The notes below the pieces were generated by a model. It saw only the letters and a program-made list of their open reading frames with translations. It did not search any database and was not told the DNA's origin. From NCBI GenBank assembly GCA_963575745.1, contig CAUYUJ010014601.1, forward strand, positions 366,357 to 390,625: a stretch of 24,269 nt of DNA, given 5' to 3'. Position numbers and translations under genes: made by a program. This document shows, in pieces, positions 1 through 9,365 of this stretch (positions are counted from its first letter, which is position 1; every line of letters starts with the position of its first letter). The stretch comes from Prorocentrum cordatum (taxonomy: Eukaryota; Sar; Dinophyceae; Prorocentrales; Prorocentraceae).

Positions 1-44
1 ACTACTACTACTACTTCTTCTTATTCTACGACTAGTATTATCAG

Positions 45-83
<39 letters not shown>

Positions 84-126
84 GATAACTATGACTACTA
101 CTACTACTACTACTACTAGTACTGCA

Positions 127-199
<73 letters not shown>

Positions 200-201
200 A
201 A

Positions 202-295
<94 letters not shown>

Positions 296-299
296 AGAC
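1..299. repeat. (ACT)n trinucleotide microsatellite
   Basis: About 300 bases of ACT repeats with scattered interruptions near 13-50, 86-92, 118-127 and 199-204. The array runs off the left edge of the window, so its full length is unknown. It reads as long polyvaline on the minus strand, which is a by-product of the repeat. Confidence 0.97.
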
Positions 300-1254
300 T
301 ACTATTCTGCGCGCGCCGTCCTTCCCCTCTTCCCCGCTCCCTCCTCCTCCGCCTCCTCCTCCTCCTCCTCTCTCCCTCCCTCCCTCCCTCCCTCCATCCT
401 CTCTTCCTCCCCCCTCCCTCCGTCCCTCCCTCCCGGGGGCGGCAGTGGCCGCGGCGACACGCTGCTCAGCCGCCGTCTGCCGGTTCCTTCGGTGGCCAGG
501 CGGAGGGTCAGGGTCACTCACGGCCAGATGGCCCTTCGAGACTGATGCTGTCCACAGGCTGTGCCGCCTCGGGCTCTCGATGTGCCGGGGGGGTCTGCGT
601 CGCCGCCCCGCGGCCATCCTCCCCTTGTCTGGCCGTTGCAGATGCGGCCGGTGCCGCCTCGTTCGGCGGCGGAAATCCGCGAGTTCCCTCGGAAACGGGA
701 ACCGTCGCCACGCCCCCTTGATCCATGTTTGCGATCGCCTGGTCCCCCCCCCCCGTGGGCGACCAGAGAGGACCCTGTGCCCGCAAGTCCCCCTGCATCC
801 GCCTTCCCTAGCACCAACCAACCCAACCCCCCTCCCTCCTCCCTCCCTCCCCCCCCCGCCTTCCCTCCTTCCCGCACCCTCCCCCGCGCGGGGGGAGCCC
901 GAACGGAGCGTCGCCGCCGGGGTGCTCCCGCGGCGGCGGGGCCGCCTCGGCGCGTGACGGGCGCGCGCGCGCGGGGCGAGGTGTGCGGGAGGAGCGGTGT
1001 GCGAATAGCGCCGCGAGCATGCGAGGGCGAGGAGAACAAGAGAGGGAGGGGAGGGAGAGAGAGATGTATAGATCGAGGATGCTTGGTTGCTGGGCCTCTG
1101 GGTCACTCTTCATCGCCACGGCTGGGTTCCCCTCGAACTGCCGGTCGGAGCTCGCCTCTGAACGTCTGGAGGTCGCTTCTTCGAGGGAAGGCCCGGACGT
1201 CCAGCGTCACGGACAACAGCTGCGACGGCAACACCTTTCCACATTCAAGCTTTC
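300..1254. other. GC- and pyrimidine-rich stretch without a recognisable gene
   Basis: TCC/CCCT-rich tracts lie at about 310-435 and 810-895, with C-runs near 747-756 and 850-858. Between 445 and 800 the sequence is less repetitive and open in several frames on both strands. The minus-strand frame at 798-514 has the most protein-like composition but no domain I recognise. An exon is possible but unsupported. From 1010 to 1070 the plus strand is purine-rich. I see no promoter or RNA gene. Confidence 0.5.
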
Positions 1255-1284
1255 GGAGGCCAATACTTGAGCCGTGTAGCCATC
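1255..1284. repeat. Dispersed 30-bp repeat, copy 1
   Basis: This segment matches 3442-3471 at about 25 of 30 positions; both contain GGAGGCCAAT, then TTGAGCCG and GCCATC. The flanks do not match. It contains CTTGAGCC, the reverse complement of the last eight leader bases, but nothing further of the leader. Confidence 0.55.
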
Positions 1285-1352
1285 TCCATCTCACCATGGA
1301 TAAATTCACTCGACGCGAACAAAAACATGTGTGCATCCCATTGCCTGGCCCG

Positions 1353-1495
1353 TCCCGCTGTGAGCGTCTGGCTGTGAGCGTCTGGGTGTGAGAGCGAGTC
1401 CAAGTGGACGACGGGTACGACGACGACAACGACGACGACGACGACGGCGGCTACGATGAGGAACAACGACGACGACAACAACAACGCAAAAACAG
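1353..1495. repeat. Short GTGAGCGTCTGG duplication and (ACG)n tract
   Basis: A 15-bp unit containing GTGAGCGTCTGG is repeated at about 1357-1387. An interrupted GAC/ACG triplet tract follows from about 1407 to 1480 and changes to ACA triplets. No coding assignment is made. Confidence 0.75.
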
Positions 1496-1559
1496 GCGGT
1501 GAGCAGGTCCTTCCCCTCTCCCTCCTCTTCCACCTCGTCGTGCTCCCTCCCTGCTCTTC

Positions 1560-2000
1560 CTCCTGCCTTCCTTTTACCTCCTCCTCCTCCTCCTCCTCCT
1601 CCTCCTCCTCCTCCTCCTCCTCCTCCTCCTCCTCCTCCCCCTCCCCCTCCTCCTCCTCCTCCTCCTCTTCCCCCTCCTCCCCCTCCTCCCCCTCCCTCTC
1701 CCCCTCCTCCTCCTCATCTCCTCCTCCTCCTCCTCCTGGGTCCGCCTCCTTACTCATCCGTCCTCTCTCATCCTCCCTGGCGGCCGTCCTTCTCCCCCTC
1801 CTGCGTCCTACTCCTTCCGTCCTCCCTCCTCCTCCTGGCAAGTGCCCCCTTTCCTGGCGGTCCCCTCCCCTCTCCTTGCTCTTTCTCCTCGCCACAGCTC
1901 CTCCCTGCTCTTCCTCCCTCCTCCTTTCTCCCTCCTCCTGCGTCCTCCTAATTCCTCCTCGGTCCTTCCTCCTCCTCCCTTGCGGCCGTCTTTTTTCCTA
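1560..2000. repeat. (TCC)n polypyrimidine microsatellite
   Basis: A nearly pure TCC core spans about 1578-1735 and is followed by a degenerate TCC/CTCC-rich stretch to about 1990. The long open frames across it (poly-Ser, poly-Pro, poly-Glu) come from the triplet repeat. Confidence 0.95.
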
Positions 2001-2006
2001 CGTCGA

Positions 2007-2024
2007 GGTGGCCATGGGGCCACC
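2007..2024. repeat. Perfect 7-bp hairpin at the edge of the satellite block
   Basis: Arms GGTGGCC and GGCCACC are separated by the four bases ATGG. It lies between the (TCC)n block and the first reverse-oriented satellite unit. Confidence 0.6.
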
Positions 2025-2390
2025 AGGCAAGCAAACCGCCTGAGACATCCACGCAATCTGGCCCACCCCTGCCCCCGTCCCCCTGTTGGGGTGCCGAAGC
2101 CAACAACTTGCCTGAGACGTCCTCACACCCGGCTCTGAAAGCAAGCAAGTCCAAGCCACCAAGCAGGCACACCGCCCGATACATCCCCTATCATCTGGCC
2201 GCGAACTCGGCCGTGCAACCACCCCTGCTTCTCCTCGGGGTGCTGAAACCAGCGAAACTTCTGAGACATCCTCACCACCGGATCTGAATGCAGACACGTC
2301 CAAGCCATCAGCCAGGCACACCGCCTGAGTCCCCCTTTGGGCTGCTGAAACCAGCAAGTCGGCTGTCACATCCTCACACTGAGCGTGGTT
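2025..2390 (-). repeat. ~150-bp satellite family, reverse orientation, decayed units
   Basis: Segments such as GCCTGAGACATCC followed by CAATCTGG (about 2038-2060) are the reverse complement of the CCAGATTGTGGGGATG core of the units at 16745-19925. Related segments begin near 2109, 2177, 2250 and 2350. The units are more diverged and less regular than in the right-hand cluster. Confidence 0.75.
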
Positions 2391-2670
2391 GGCTGAGTGT
2401 GACTGGGTACGAGTGTGAGTGGATTTGACCACGAGTGAGTCCGAGTGCAAGTGGGTTTGGGCGCGTGTAAGCCTCAGCGTGCGTGCGTCGGAGTGTAAGC
2501 GAAGCTGAGTGTGAGTGGGTCAGAGTGTGCGTGAGTCTGGGTAAGAGTGAGTCTGCGCGCATGTGAATATGAATGTGAGTGAGCATGAGCATGACTGAGC
2601 CTGATAATGAGTGAGTGGGAGCATGAATATGGCTGCGAGTGCGTCTAAGTATGAGTGGGTCTGGGTGGGG
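2390..2670 (-). repeat. GAGTCTGAGTG-type minisatellite
   Basis: Degenerate short-period repeat built from GAGTG, GAGTCTG and GAGTGTGAGTGG. It is the reverse complement of the CTCAGACTCACT array at 16376-16740 and 18470-18620. Open frames rich in SHSHT or QTHS come from the repeat. Confidence 0.85.
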
Positions 2671-2689
2671 AAGCGGACGGAGAAAGATG

Positions 2690-2765
2690 GGAGGACAGAT
2701 ATAAGGAGGGGGAGGAGGAAGAGGAAAAGGAAAAGGAGGAGGAGGAATAGGAGGAGAGAGTCGAG
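2690..2765. repeat. Purine-rich (GGA)n tract
   Basis: An interrupted GGA/GAAAA purine run lies between the minisatellite and the next satellite units. Confidence 0.8.
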
Positions 2766-2769
2766 GGCA

Positions 2770-3010
2770 TCACAGTAATGAAACCAGCGACTGGCTCGAG
2801 ACACCCTCACAACCTGCTCCTATCGCAGAAGAGCCTGGGGGGCAATGGCAAGCAAACCGCCCGAGACATCCCCATCATCGGCGCGAGCGGACGAGTGTAA
2901 CCACCCCTTGCGGCTTCCCCTATAGCTGCTGAAACCAGGCCTCGCTCGAGGCATCCTCACAATCTGCTCTGGTTGCGGTGAAGTCTAAGCAACCAAACAA
3001 CCACAAGGAA
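2770..3010 (-). repeat. ~150-bp satellite family, reverse orientation
   Basis: At least three cores are visible: GCTCGAGACACCCTCACAA (about 2793), CCCGAGACATCCCCATCATC (about 2860) and GCTCGAGGCATCCTCACAA (about 2943). They correspond to the reverse complement of the right-hand satellite core. Confidence 0.75.
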
Positions 3011-3345
3011 CCAGCACAGAGTGTGAGCACGTCTGAGCGCGCGCGAGTCTGAGTGCGAATGCGCATGAGCGCGTGTGACTATGAATGTGAGTCTGCGTGC
3101 TGATTGATTGAGTATGCGAATCAGAACCTGAATGTGGGCGGAACCGAGTGTGGGCGAAGCGGAGCGTCAGAGAGCCTGAATGCGAAGGAGTCTGAAAACA
3201 AATGAGCCTGTGTATGGGTGAGTCTGAGTGCATGTGGGTCTGAGTGAGGGAGAGGAGGGCGTGGGTAAACCTGAATGTGAGTGAGCCTGAATATGAGTGC
3301 GTTTGAGTACGCGTGAGGTCTGAGTGAGTCTGAGTGGAGAAGAAG
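3010..3345 (-). repeat. GAGTCTGAGTG-type minisatellite, second block
   Basis: Same short-period family as 2390-2670, again next to satellite units. It ends in a GAAGAA purine tract at about 3338-3372. Confidence 0.85.
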
Positions 3346-3372
3346 AAGAAAGAGAAGGAGAAGAGGAGAGGA

Positions 3373-4008
3373 TGAACCATTGCAATATCCCCATCTTCGG
3401 ATATGGGGAATCACCTCAAACATAGAAACCAGGAAAACCCTGGAGGCCAATGTTTGAGCCGGATGGCCATCAGCAAATTACCTTGGTAGAACAAAACAAC
3501 CCATAAGAAATAATCGAGACAGCCAGGGGCCTACGTTATGGAAACATCGTGGCGCCAGAGGTCTGGGAACGAAGCGGATGAAGGAGGGCGAATGACAGAT
3601 TTGGGCGTTATTCCTTCTGGGTGGCGCCAATGGGCGCGTTCCACGGCGGGAAGCACCGTTAAACAACTTGTCAGGATGGGGTCCAGGCGGGGCCTGGGAA
3701 CTGATAGTGGGCGCACAGGCTGGGGAGGAGAAGTTGTTTTAACTTATCCTCGGGCTATCGTCAAAACAATAACCCCTGCACGTGGCCGACGCGCGACGGG
3801 GGGGCCCGAAGGGGGGCCGAAAGGGAACGAGGGACGGAAAACCCAGGACCCGGACACAGCCGACCGAGGGACGCGACCGAAAAACACGGACCGAAACCAC
3901 GAAGGCCCGATCATTAAGATATCAGGGCGCTGAACAGGGCGTCCAAGAGAGCCGTGCTGGCCGATATACGACGCGGCGCGAAACTGCTCGAGACTGACCA
4001 AGCTAACG
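3373..4008. other. Unassigned sequence
   Basis: This stretch contains the second copy of the dispersed 30-bp repeat (3442-3471). A plus-strand frame at 3538-3933 is open for 131 codons but shows no domain, and its second half is low-complexity CGACC/GGACC-type sequence (about 3790-3900). No gene is supported. Confidence 0.45.
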
Positions 4009-4028
4009 CCAATCGGCGTCTTTTTTTA
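4008..4028 (+). terminator. Hairpin followed by T7 (terminator-like)
   Basis: Arms ACGCC and GGCGT with loop AATC are followed by one C and seven T. The shape resembles an intrinsic terminator, and a T-run could stop RNA polymerase III. Read on the minus strand, it is an A7 run downstream of the retrotransposon and could be a remnant of its 3' tail. No RNA gene was recognised upstream, so the function is open. Confidence 0.3.
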
Positions 4029-4046
4029 GTATATATATATATATAG
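4029..4046. repeat. (TA)n microsatellite
   Basis: A run of TA dinucleotides immediately after the T-run, on the 3' side of the minus-strand retrotransposon remnant. Confidence 0.9.
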
Positions 4047-4259
4047 ACCCCGGCCAGGCGATGTTTGCCCAGCAGTGTTAGTTCATTGCCAGCGTTGAGC
4101 TGGACCCCAAACTGTGACATCTCCGATGTCAGGGGGCAACCAGCGGCCGCGCGCACGAGGCTGCGATCGGCCACGGGTCTCCACCTGCCCCTGGCCAGAC
4201 AGCAGCTGCTGTCGAGCCACTTCGTTGGAACGGGAAAGGTACAGGGGAAGGAGAGAACT

Positions 4260-5690
4260 GCACAACGCCATGCGCTCGCCATGCCTTGGCCGCGAACTTT
4301 TGGCGACGGGAGTGCAACCTTAGGCGGGCTTCAAAGTGTTGGTCGGGGGTGCCTTGGATCCCCCGCCGACGAGCCGAATGCAAAGCAAGGAAGGCATCTA
4401 TGCACGGCACATATAGGACATTGGCGACTCGTGACGTTGGGGTGAGAAGGAGGACAGAGTAGAGCCAGGAGGTCATAGACAACCAAGCCATTTGGATAAT
4501 AGAAGGTAACGACGAAGGCATCTGGCGTAGTGGCCGATTTCGTCGAGATCGTTCGTACCTTGCGGCGGACAATCTAAGGCGCATCCTGGGGGACGGGAGT
4601 GAAACAGAACCGATGTACAAACACTTCTTGTGATACTTCTGAGCCATGCAACCAACAAGTATGGCTGTTTCTTTTGAAGGACCTGGAACGAGTTGATCCA
4701 ACATCTGTCAATGTGGATCAGGGAGGCAAGCGGGAACCACGCCCTCAGACGCCGAAGAAGGATGTGCTTGGGGCCCTCGGGACGAGCTTGCGAGTCCCAG
4801 TGGGAACTGTGGAGAACAGCTTGGACTGATTTAGGATATGCTGGAAGATTCCGAGGCGCAGAGAAGTATATGTTGTACATAATGCGCATACAGTAAAGGA
4901 AGGATGAGGACCACCAGCCCGAGACCATGCGAGCGACAGCGCATTCAGCATCGTCAGCAAGAGAATCCATATTCCCAAGGACCACTCCGACTTCAGGATG
5001 CCGAACAATCTATCTCATACAAGTGGCCTTAGCGAGGGTACCGATGTCTGGGAAGGAGAACAGTCGGTGGACTTCGGTGAGCTGGACACAAGGATTATAT
5101 GACATCGCATTACGAGGGCCAACAGTAACATGCATAACAGCTTCACGGCAAGTATGTAGCAGACGAGATGCGACGGGGTGTACTTGCATCACAAAAGAGA
5201 GCACTGGGACGCACATCGCTTTGGAGGTGAGGATCGATCGCGCGAGACCGAGGCCGAGCGTGCGTGTGACATTCACTCGCTGGCAGATCTAGGCGAGGGC
5301 AGCACCGTAGGCATACTTGTCCGCGTCACGACCCCGAAAATTCAGAGGTACTTCGCAGCAGACAGTGCTTGGAAAAGTTTGGGGGTCCAAACAGGGGTTA
5401 GCAATGGAGTCCTTGAAGAGCTGGAGGCCCATGGAGCCCACAAAGCAGAATTGGCACTTCAGGAAGTTGAGACGAAAACCAACAATTTTTCGAACCGCCC
5501 GATCGTGGCGAGGATGGGGCCCAGGGAGGAGACGACATTGCATAGCCCGAAAAAGAAGTCGTCGGCATACGCGAGGGTTCTGTCGATATGCTGAGATGGT
5601 TTGATCATAAGCCAGCGCAAGAGGGGGTCAGCTGCAAGAGCAAAACACATCATACTGCTCGGGCTCGGGCAACCTAGTGCCAATCGGCAT
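4260..5690 (-). pseudogene. 5'-truncated, decayed non-LTR retrotransposon (reverse transcriptase to C-terminal zinc motif)
   Basis: Read on the minus strand, the fragment opens with the reverse-transcriptase segment GCPSPSSMMCFALAADPLLR (about 5674-5615), then LAYADD with the catalytic YADD-type motif (5572-5558). The frame shifts at about 5490-5510. The next frame holds GFRLNFLKCQF, a thumb-like segment, then LGLGLARSILTSKAM, and is cut by TAG at 5289-5291 and 5010-5012. A C-x3-C-x12-H-x3-C motif (CALDC...HYARC, about 4582-4520) matches the C-terminal zinc motif usual in such elements. The frame stops at 4473 and homology seems to continue in a third frame (VANVLYVPC to QKFAAKAW, to about 4280). 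Endonuclease and the upstream reverse-transcriptase motifs are absent. The order and style resemble LINE elements of dinoflagellates as I remember them. It cannot encode an active enzyme. Confidence 0.85.
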
Positions 5691-6039
5691 CTTGGGCAGG
5701 ACCGGCATGTCGCGCAGTGGCGCGTGCCGAGCCCAGGTGCTGTCCTGCGCAGGCTGCGGCGGCATACGCCCTGAGCTCGGGCGAAACGGCCCCAAGAAAC
5801 TCGGCAGCTCAAAGGGCGTCGCCCATGATGTGATGGTGTCCGCCGATGGCGTCGCTCAAGTCCCGGTGGGCGGTCAGAACGGTGCGGAGCAAGACCATGC
5901 GCCGCTGCAGCGCCTGAGCCCGTGGCATTCCAAGTCCACGACGATACTCGCGCGAGCGACGGCGACGCGCGAGCGTCCTCGCACTCGCGGCAGCCCAGCG
6001 GCGTCCCGTGCTCTTGCTGAAGACGGCGTCATCCTCCAT
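5674..6039 (-). pseudogene. Putative retroposed mRNA fragment, unidentified GC-rich open frame
   Basis: An ATG at 6037-6039 lies 65 bases downstream of the leader copy, a normal 5' UTR length. The frame runs 76 codons (starting MEDDAVFSKSTGRRWAAASA) to a TGA at 5809-5811, then stays open for 44 more codons to TAG at 5674-5676. It is Arg/Ala-rich with a basic LARRRRSREYRR patch, and I recognise no domain. Base composition is clearly GC-richer than the adjoining reverse-transcriptase fragment, and its final stop coincides with the start of that homology. This suggests a junction of two source sequences near 5680. A decayed retrocopy of a host mRNA is the best reading. An unrecognised upstream part of the retrotransposon is the alternative. 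Confidence 0.5.
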
Positions 6040-6104
6040 CGCGGCCACTTGCGCACCAGCGCCCGAACGGGCGCGCTGGCGAGGGCCTCCCGAAGCGCGG
6101 TTGA

Positions 6105-6126
6105 CTTGAGCCAAAATGGCTACGGA
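6105..6126 (-). other. Genomic copy of the dinoflagellate spliced leader (DinoSL)
   Basis: On the minus strand these 22 bases match the DinoSL consensus at every position, including the degenerate first base (T) and the CCATTTTGGCTCAAG end. DinoSL is added in trans to the 5' end of nuclear mRNAs. Here CAAG is followed by TC and not by the GT donor needed in a leader-RNA gene. It therefore looks like the 5' end of a reverse-transcribed mature mRNA. This is the strongest taxonomic marker in the window. Confidence 0.95.
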
Positions 6127-6335
6127 GGGGAGGAGGAGTACGTGGGGTGAGGAGGAGGAGGGGGGCGAGGAGAAGGGGGAGGAGGAGGAGGAGGAGGAGG
6201 AGGAGGAGGAGGAGGAGGAGGAGGAGGAGGAGGAGGAGGAGGAGGAGGAGGAGAAGGGGGAGGAGGAGGAGGAGAAGGGAGGAGGAGGAGGAGGAGGAGA
6301 GGAGGAGGAGAAGGAGGAGGAGGAGGAGGAGCGAG
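6127..6335. repeat. (GGA)n microsatellite
   Basis: A purine-rich GGA array with occasional GGGGA and GAA interruptions. On the minus strand it is a polypyrimidine tract directly upstream of the leader copy. Poly-Glu, poly-Arg and poly-Ser frames here come from the repeat. Confidence 0.95.
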
Positions 6336-6339
6336 GATC

Positions 6340-6826
6340 CAAATGTTTGGGCGCTCCTGGGCCTCATCATATGGGGGGCCCTTGTGGCCACGGCTGGACG
6401 CAGCTCGAATAACATGCCGAGCGCACCCCAGGACAGGTCTGGGGATCGACTTTGGAGGAGGAGGACCCTGGGTGGAACACGGACCTGCTTCCACCCGCCG
6501 TGCCCCTGGGCGGGACGCGAACATTATTTTCATAAGCCACTGTTGCAACCTCTTGCGCAGGAAGAGGGTGAAGCGAAATGACGCACCCTTGCCCGAAGAA
6601 GCATTGAACATTCCGATGCCCCCTCACGACCAGGGAGAAAGCTTGTGCGTTCCTGAATGCCCCCCCCACTCCCTCTAAAGAGGAGACGGAACACAACAAA
6701 AGGGTTCAATAATGCGATAATGCCCCGAATCTGTTTCGTAGCTGTTCCGCTGGACGAGGGACCATGCGAGCACGTGAGCCTATTCTGACCCAAGGTGGTT
6801 CCTGCGAGTCCGTACCAAGAAACCAT
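6340..6826. other. Unassigned sequence
   Basis: Mixed-composition sequence of about 480 bases, with frames of roughly 100 codons on both strands and no domain I recognise. There is a C8 run at about 6661-6668. No gene is supported. Confidence 0.5.
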
Positions 6827-7165
6827 TTCCTCCTCCTCCTCCTCCTCCTCCTACTCTTCCTCGTCCTGCTCCTCCTCCTCCTCCTCCTCCTCCTCGTCCT
6901 GCTGCTGCTGCTTCTCCGTCCACTCCGCCTGTCCCTCCTCCTCGGTCTCCTTCCCCTCTGCTGCCTCGCCCTCTTCCTCCGCCCGCGCTTCAGCATAACA
7001 TGCAGCCACGTAACTCCTAGCCCCCGCAGGGAATGAGAAGTGAGGCACCGCCTCCTCCTCCTCCTCCTCCTCCTCATCATCATCATCATCATCATCATCA
7101 TCTCATCCCCCTCCTCCGTATCCGCTTCCTCCTCCTCCCGCGTTTCTTCTTGCTCCTCATCCTCC
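6827..7165. repeat. (CTC)n, (CTG)n and (TCA)n triplet arrays
   Basis: CTC repeats at about 6828-6900 pass into CTG (6898-6912) and degenerate CTC. A second CTC block lies at about 7049-7073, followed directly by TCA repeats at about 7074-7100 and CTCC-rich sequence. Poly-Leu, poly-His and poly-Ile frames are repeat-derived. Confidence 0.93.
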
Positions 7166-7888
7166 TCCTGCTCCATCGGGGCTGTGGGATACATAGCGGT
7201 CAAGACAATGTTTTCTGCTACTCCTTCTCTTGCTTCTCCTCGCGCTCATCATCCCCCTGCGTCTCCCCTCCTCTTCCGTCTGAGCAACCATACGAGGAAC
7301 CGTGCACGGTAGCGGACACTCAGGCGCCCGAATTCGAGCAGCAGACGATGGCGAAGCGAAGCCGAGCCCACTTCGCCATCAGGAATTCTCTACACCATCC
7401 GAGCAGAAGTTCTACGCACATCACGAAAGGAGCGCACGGTGATGAACGCGAGCGACGATCACTGGTAAAGCAAGTGCGGTGGACAGGACGTGAGGATGGC
7501 ATGCCTGGGAGAATCTTGCAAGCAATGTGCCAGGATCATCCTGCATCGGGGAAGGAAAGGAAGACGAGGGGGACGGGGAGGGGGTATCAGAAGGGAGAAC
7601 GAGGAGAGGAGGGGAGCGAGGGAGGACAAGGAAGAGGAACGCGATGGGGAGCTCAGACCAGGAAGGGAGGGAAAGAGAGGAAAGCGACGGGGAGGGAGGG
7701 ACGAGAAAGGGACGGGAGGTCTACACGATCGTCGAGCGCAACTCTCCCCTCTGGGCGGCGGGCAGCTGCGGCAAACCGTTGAACGTCGCTTGAATCCTGG
7801 CGGTGGCTTGCGGGGCGGCGGTGTCGCGCCATCGTGAGGCGTGGCTCCGCGCCGTCGTCGGTCCAAGACTGGTGTGGACTCCGAATGT
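7166..7888. other. Unassigned sequence, purine-rich in the middle
   Basis: A plus-strand frame runs through from the triplet array to 7782. Its part at 7290-7500 has mixed composition but no recognisable domain. From about 7545 to 7720 the strand is GGA/GGGA-rich and low-complexity. I would not call a gene. Confidence 0.45.
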
Positions 7889-8162
7889 ACCTCCTCCCCC
7901 CCCTCCTGCTGCTGCTTGGGTGCTCTCGCTGGCTCCAGGCTGCCAGTGCAGCCTGGCGAGGGGGAGGGGGAGGAAGCGAGAAGCAACTCCTCCCCCCCTT
8001 CCTGCTGTTGCTTAGGTGCTATCGCTGGCTCCGGCCTGTCAGTGCAGCCCGGTGGGGGGGAGTTTTTTCTCCAACATCAGCCTTTCTGTTCCAACAGCAA
8101 CTTTTTGTTTCAAACATCAACTGCAGCCTGGTGAGGGGGAGGGAGAGGCAGCGAGAAGCAGG
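7889..8162 (+). repeat. Tandem ~98-bp repeat, about 2.7 copies
   Basis: The unit contains CTCCTCCCCCC, CTGCTGCTGCTTGGGTGCT, CGCTGGCTCC and CAGTGCAGCCTGG followed by a G-rich tail. Copies begin near 7889 and 7986. A third, diverged copy keeps only the CTGCAGCCTGGTGAGGGGGA part and the GCGAGAAGCA tail (about 8120-8162). Confidence 0.8.
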
Positions 8163-8350
8163 CAGACGACGGCGACGGACAAACGCAGAGCGGGGAGGCC
8201 AGGGCCCACGGGACGAGGAAGGCGAAGGGAAGGCAGACGGGACAGAGGGGAGGAGGAGGGGGAGGAGGAGGAGGAGTAGGAGGAGAAGGAGGAGGAGAAG
8301 GAGGAGGAGGAGGAGGAGGAGGAGGAGGAGGAGGAGGAGGAGGCAAGCAC
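8163..8350. repeat. (GGA)n microsatellite
   Basis: A GGA core at about 8244-8345, with AGGAGAAGG interruptions, follows a GACGGC/GGGA-rich lead-in. Confidence 0.93.
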
Positions 8351-8944
8351 GGGGCAGGGGGAAGAGGACGGGAAGCAGAAGAGGCGAAGGGGCCGAGGGC
8401 TGAGGAGCGGGGGGATGAGGTGGGGGCGAGGGACACACACAACTGCCTGCAGACGGGCCAGGCCAGGGGCTGGCCAGGGGCTGGGAGGGAGTGGCCGCCC
8501 GCGAGGAGCATACGGCCACAACGGCGGAGACACCGACCAGGCGGCAGCGAGGGCGGCGCGCTGGAGCCGGCGGCCGTCAGAGTTGCCCGGGGGGAGGGAG
8601 GAGGCAGGATGAAGGCAAGGAGGGGAGGACGTTTGATGTATCGGTTTGGAACAATTTCTTGATGTGTGACCTGACGTCGCCGATACATTCCCGATCGACA
8701 ACGGGCTCGTTTCTAGGGGGCGCTGCCTCCAACGAGCTACGACAAGTGTCGAGCGCAGCGCAGACCTTTACTTGCTCCCCTCCTCCTCCTCCACAATTAT
8801 ACAATTTGACTACTGCTCTCCTCTCTCCCCTGACTTGTCTGGAGAGTGCTCCGTTCTCTCCACGTGCTGTTTTTTACACACATGATTTCATTATTTGGGT
8901 TTCCCGATTTGTTTTTTCAATCCTGTCGCGTCGGGTTTTTCCAC
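8351..8944. other. Unassigned sequence
   Basis: A GC-rich half (8351-8620) contains the duplicated segment GGCCAGGGGCTGG at about 8462-8481. A more balanced half follows at 8640-8944. The plus-strand frame at 8491-9948 is long but crosses unrelated repeats and has no domain, so I do not call it a gene. Confidence 0.45.
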
Positions 8945-8948
8945 AATG

Positions 8949-9041
8949 GTGCTCCCGCTGTAGCGCCGTCCTCATTTCCGCGCTTCGACCATTCAAAAAA
9001 AATCGTGCTCCCGCTGCAGCGCTGGCCTCATTCCCGCGCCT
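8949..9041 (+). repeat. Direct repeat, two ~37-bp copies 56 bp apart
   Basis: Copies at about 8949-8986 and 9005-9041 share GTGCTCCCGCTG, AGCGC and CCTCATT-CCGCGC with a handful of substitutions and one inserted T. An AAAAAAAA run lies between them. Confidence 0.8.
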
Positions 9042-9171
9042 CCAGACGGCACTTGGCATTCGAAAGCGCCCACGTCGGGCGTCGGGTACGGTTGCGGAGA
9101 ACATGGAGCCGGCATTCCAGACAGGCCCTATCCTCTCGCAAACGTGCCACTTACCATCCAAGCCATCCGGT

Positions 9172-9330
9172 ACCATGCCACGGCATGCAATGCGAATGCT
9201 GTGTTGCGCACCGCTGTGCGATGCAATGCTTTGCGTTGCTATGCCTTGTGATGCAATGCTTCACTACGCAATGCCACGCCATGCTATGACATGCTATGCT
9301 CTGCCGTGCTCTTCTACGGCATGCTTTTCC
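9172..9330. repeat. Degenerate ATGCN pentamer region
   Basis: About 160 bases are dominated by ATGCA, ATGCT, ATGCC and ATGCG words, often at 5-base spacing, with repeated GATGCAATGCTT. The Cys/Met/Ala-rich frames on both strands follow from the repeat. Confidence 0.8.
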
Positions 9331-9365
9331 ATCCATCGCTTACCCTCTTGGGATCATTGCCCTGC

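Noticed and set aside
198-1106. Long minus-strand open frame ending in polyvaline
   Set aside because: Its second half is (ACT)n and its remainder is Gly/Arg/Glu-rich sequence from GC- and pyrimidine-rich DNA. No domain is present.
6116-8345. Poly-Glu, poly-Arg, poly-Ser and poly-Leu frames
   Set aside because: All coincide with GGA or CTC microsatellites.
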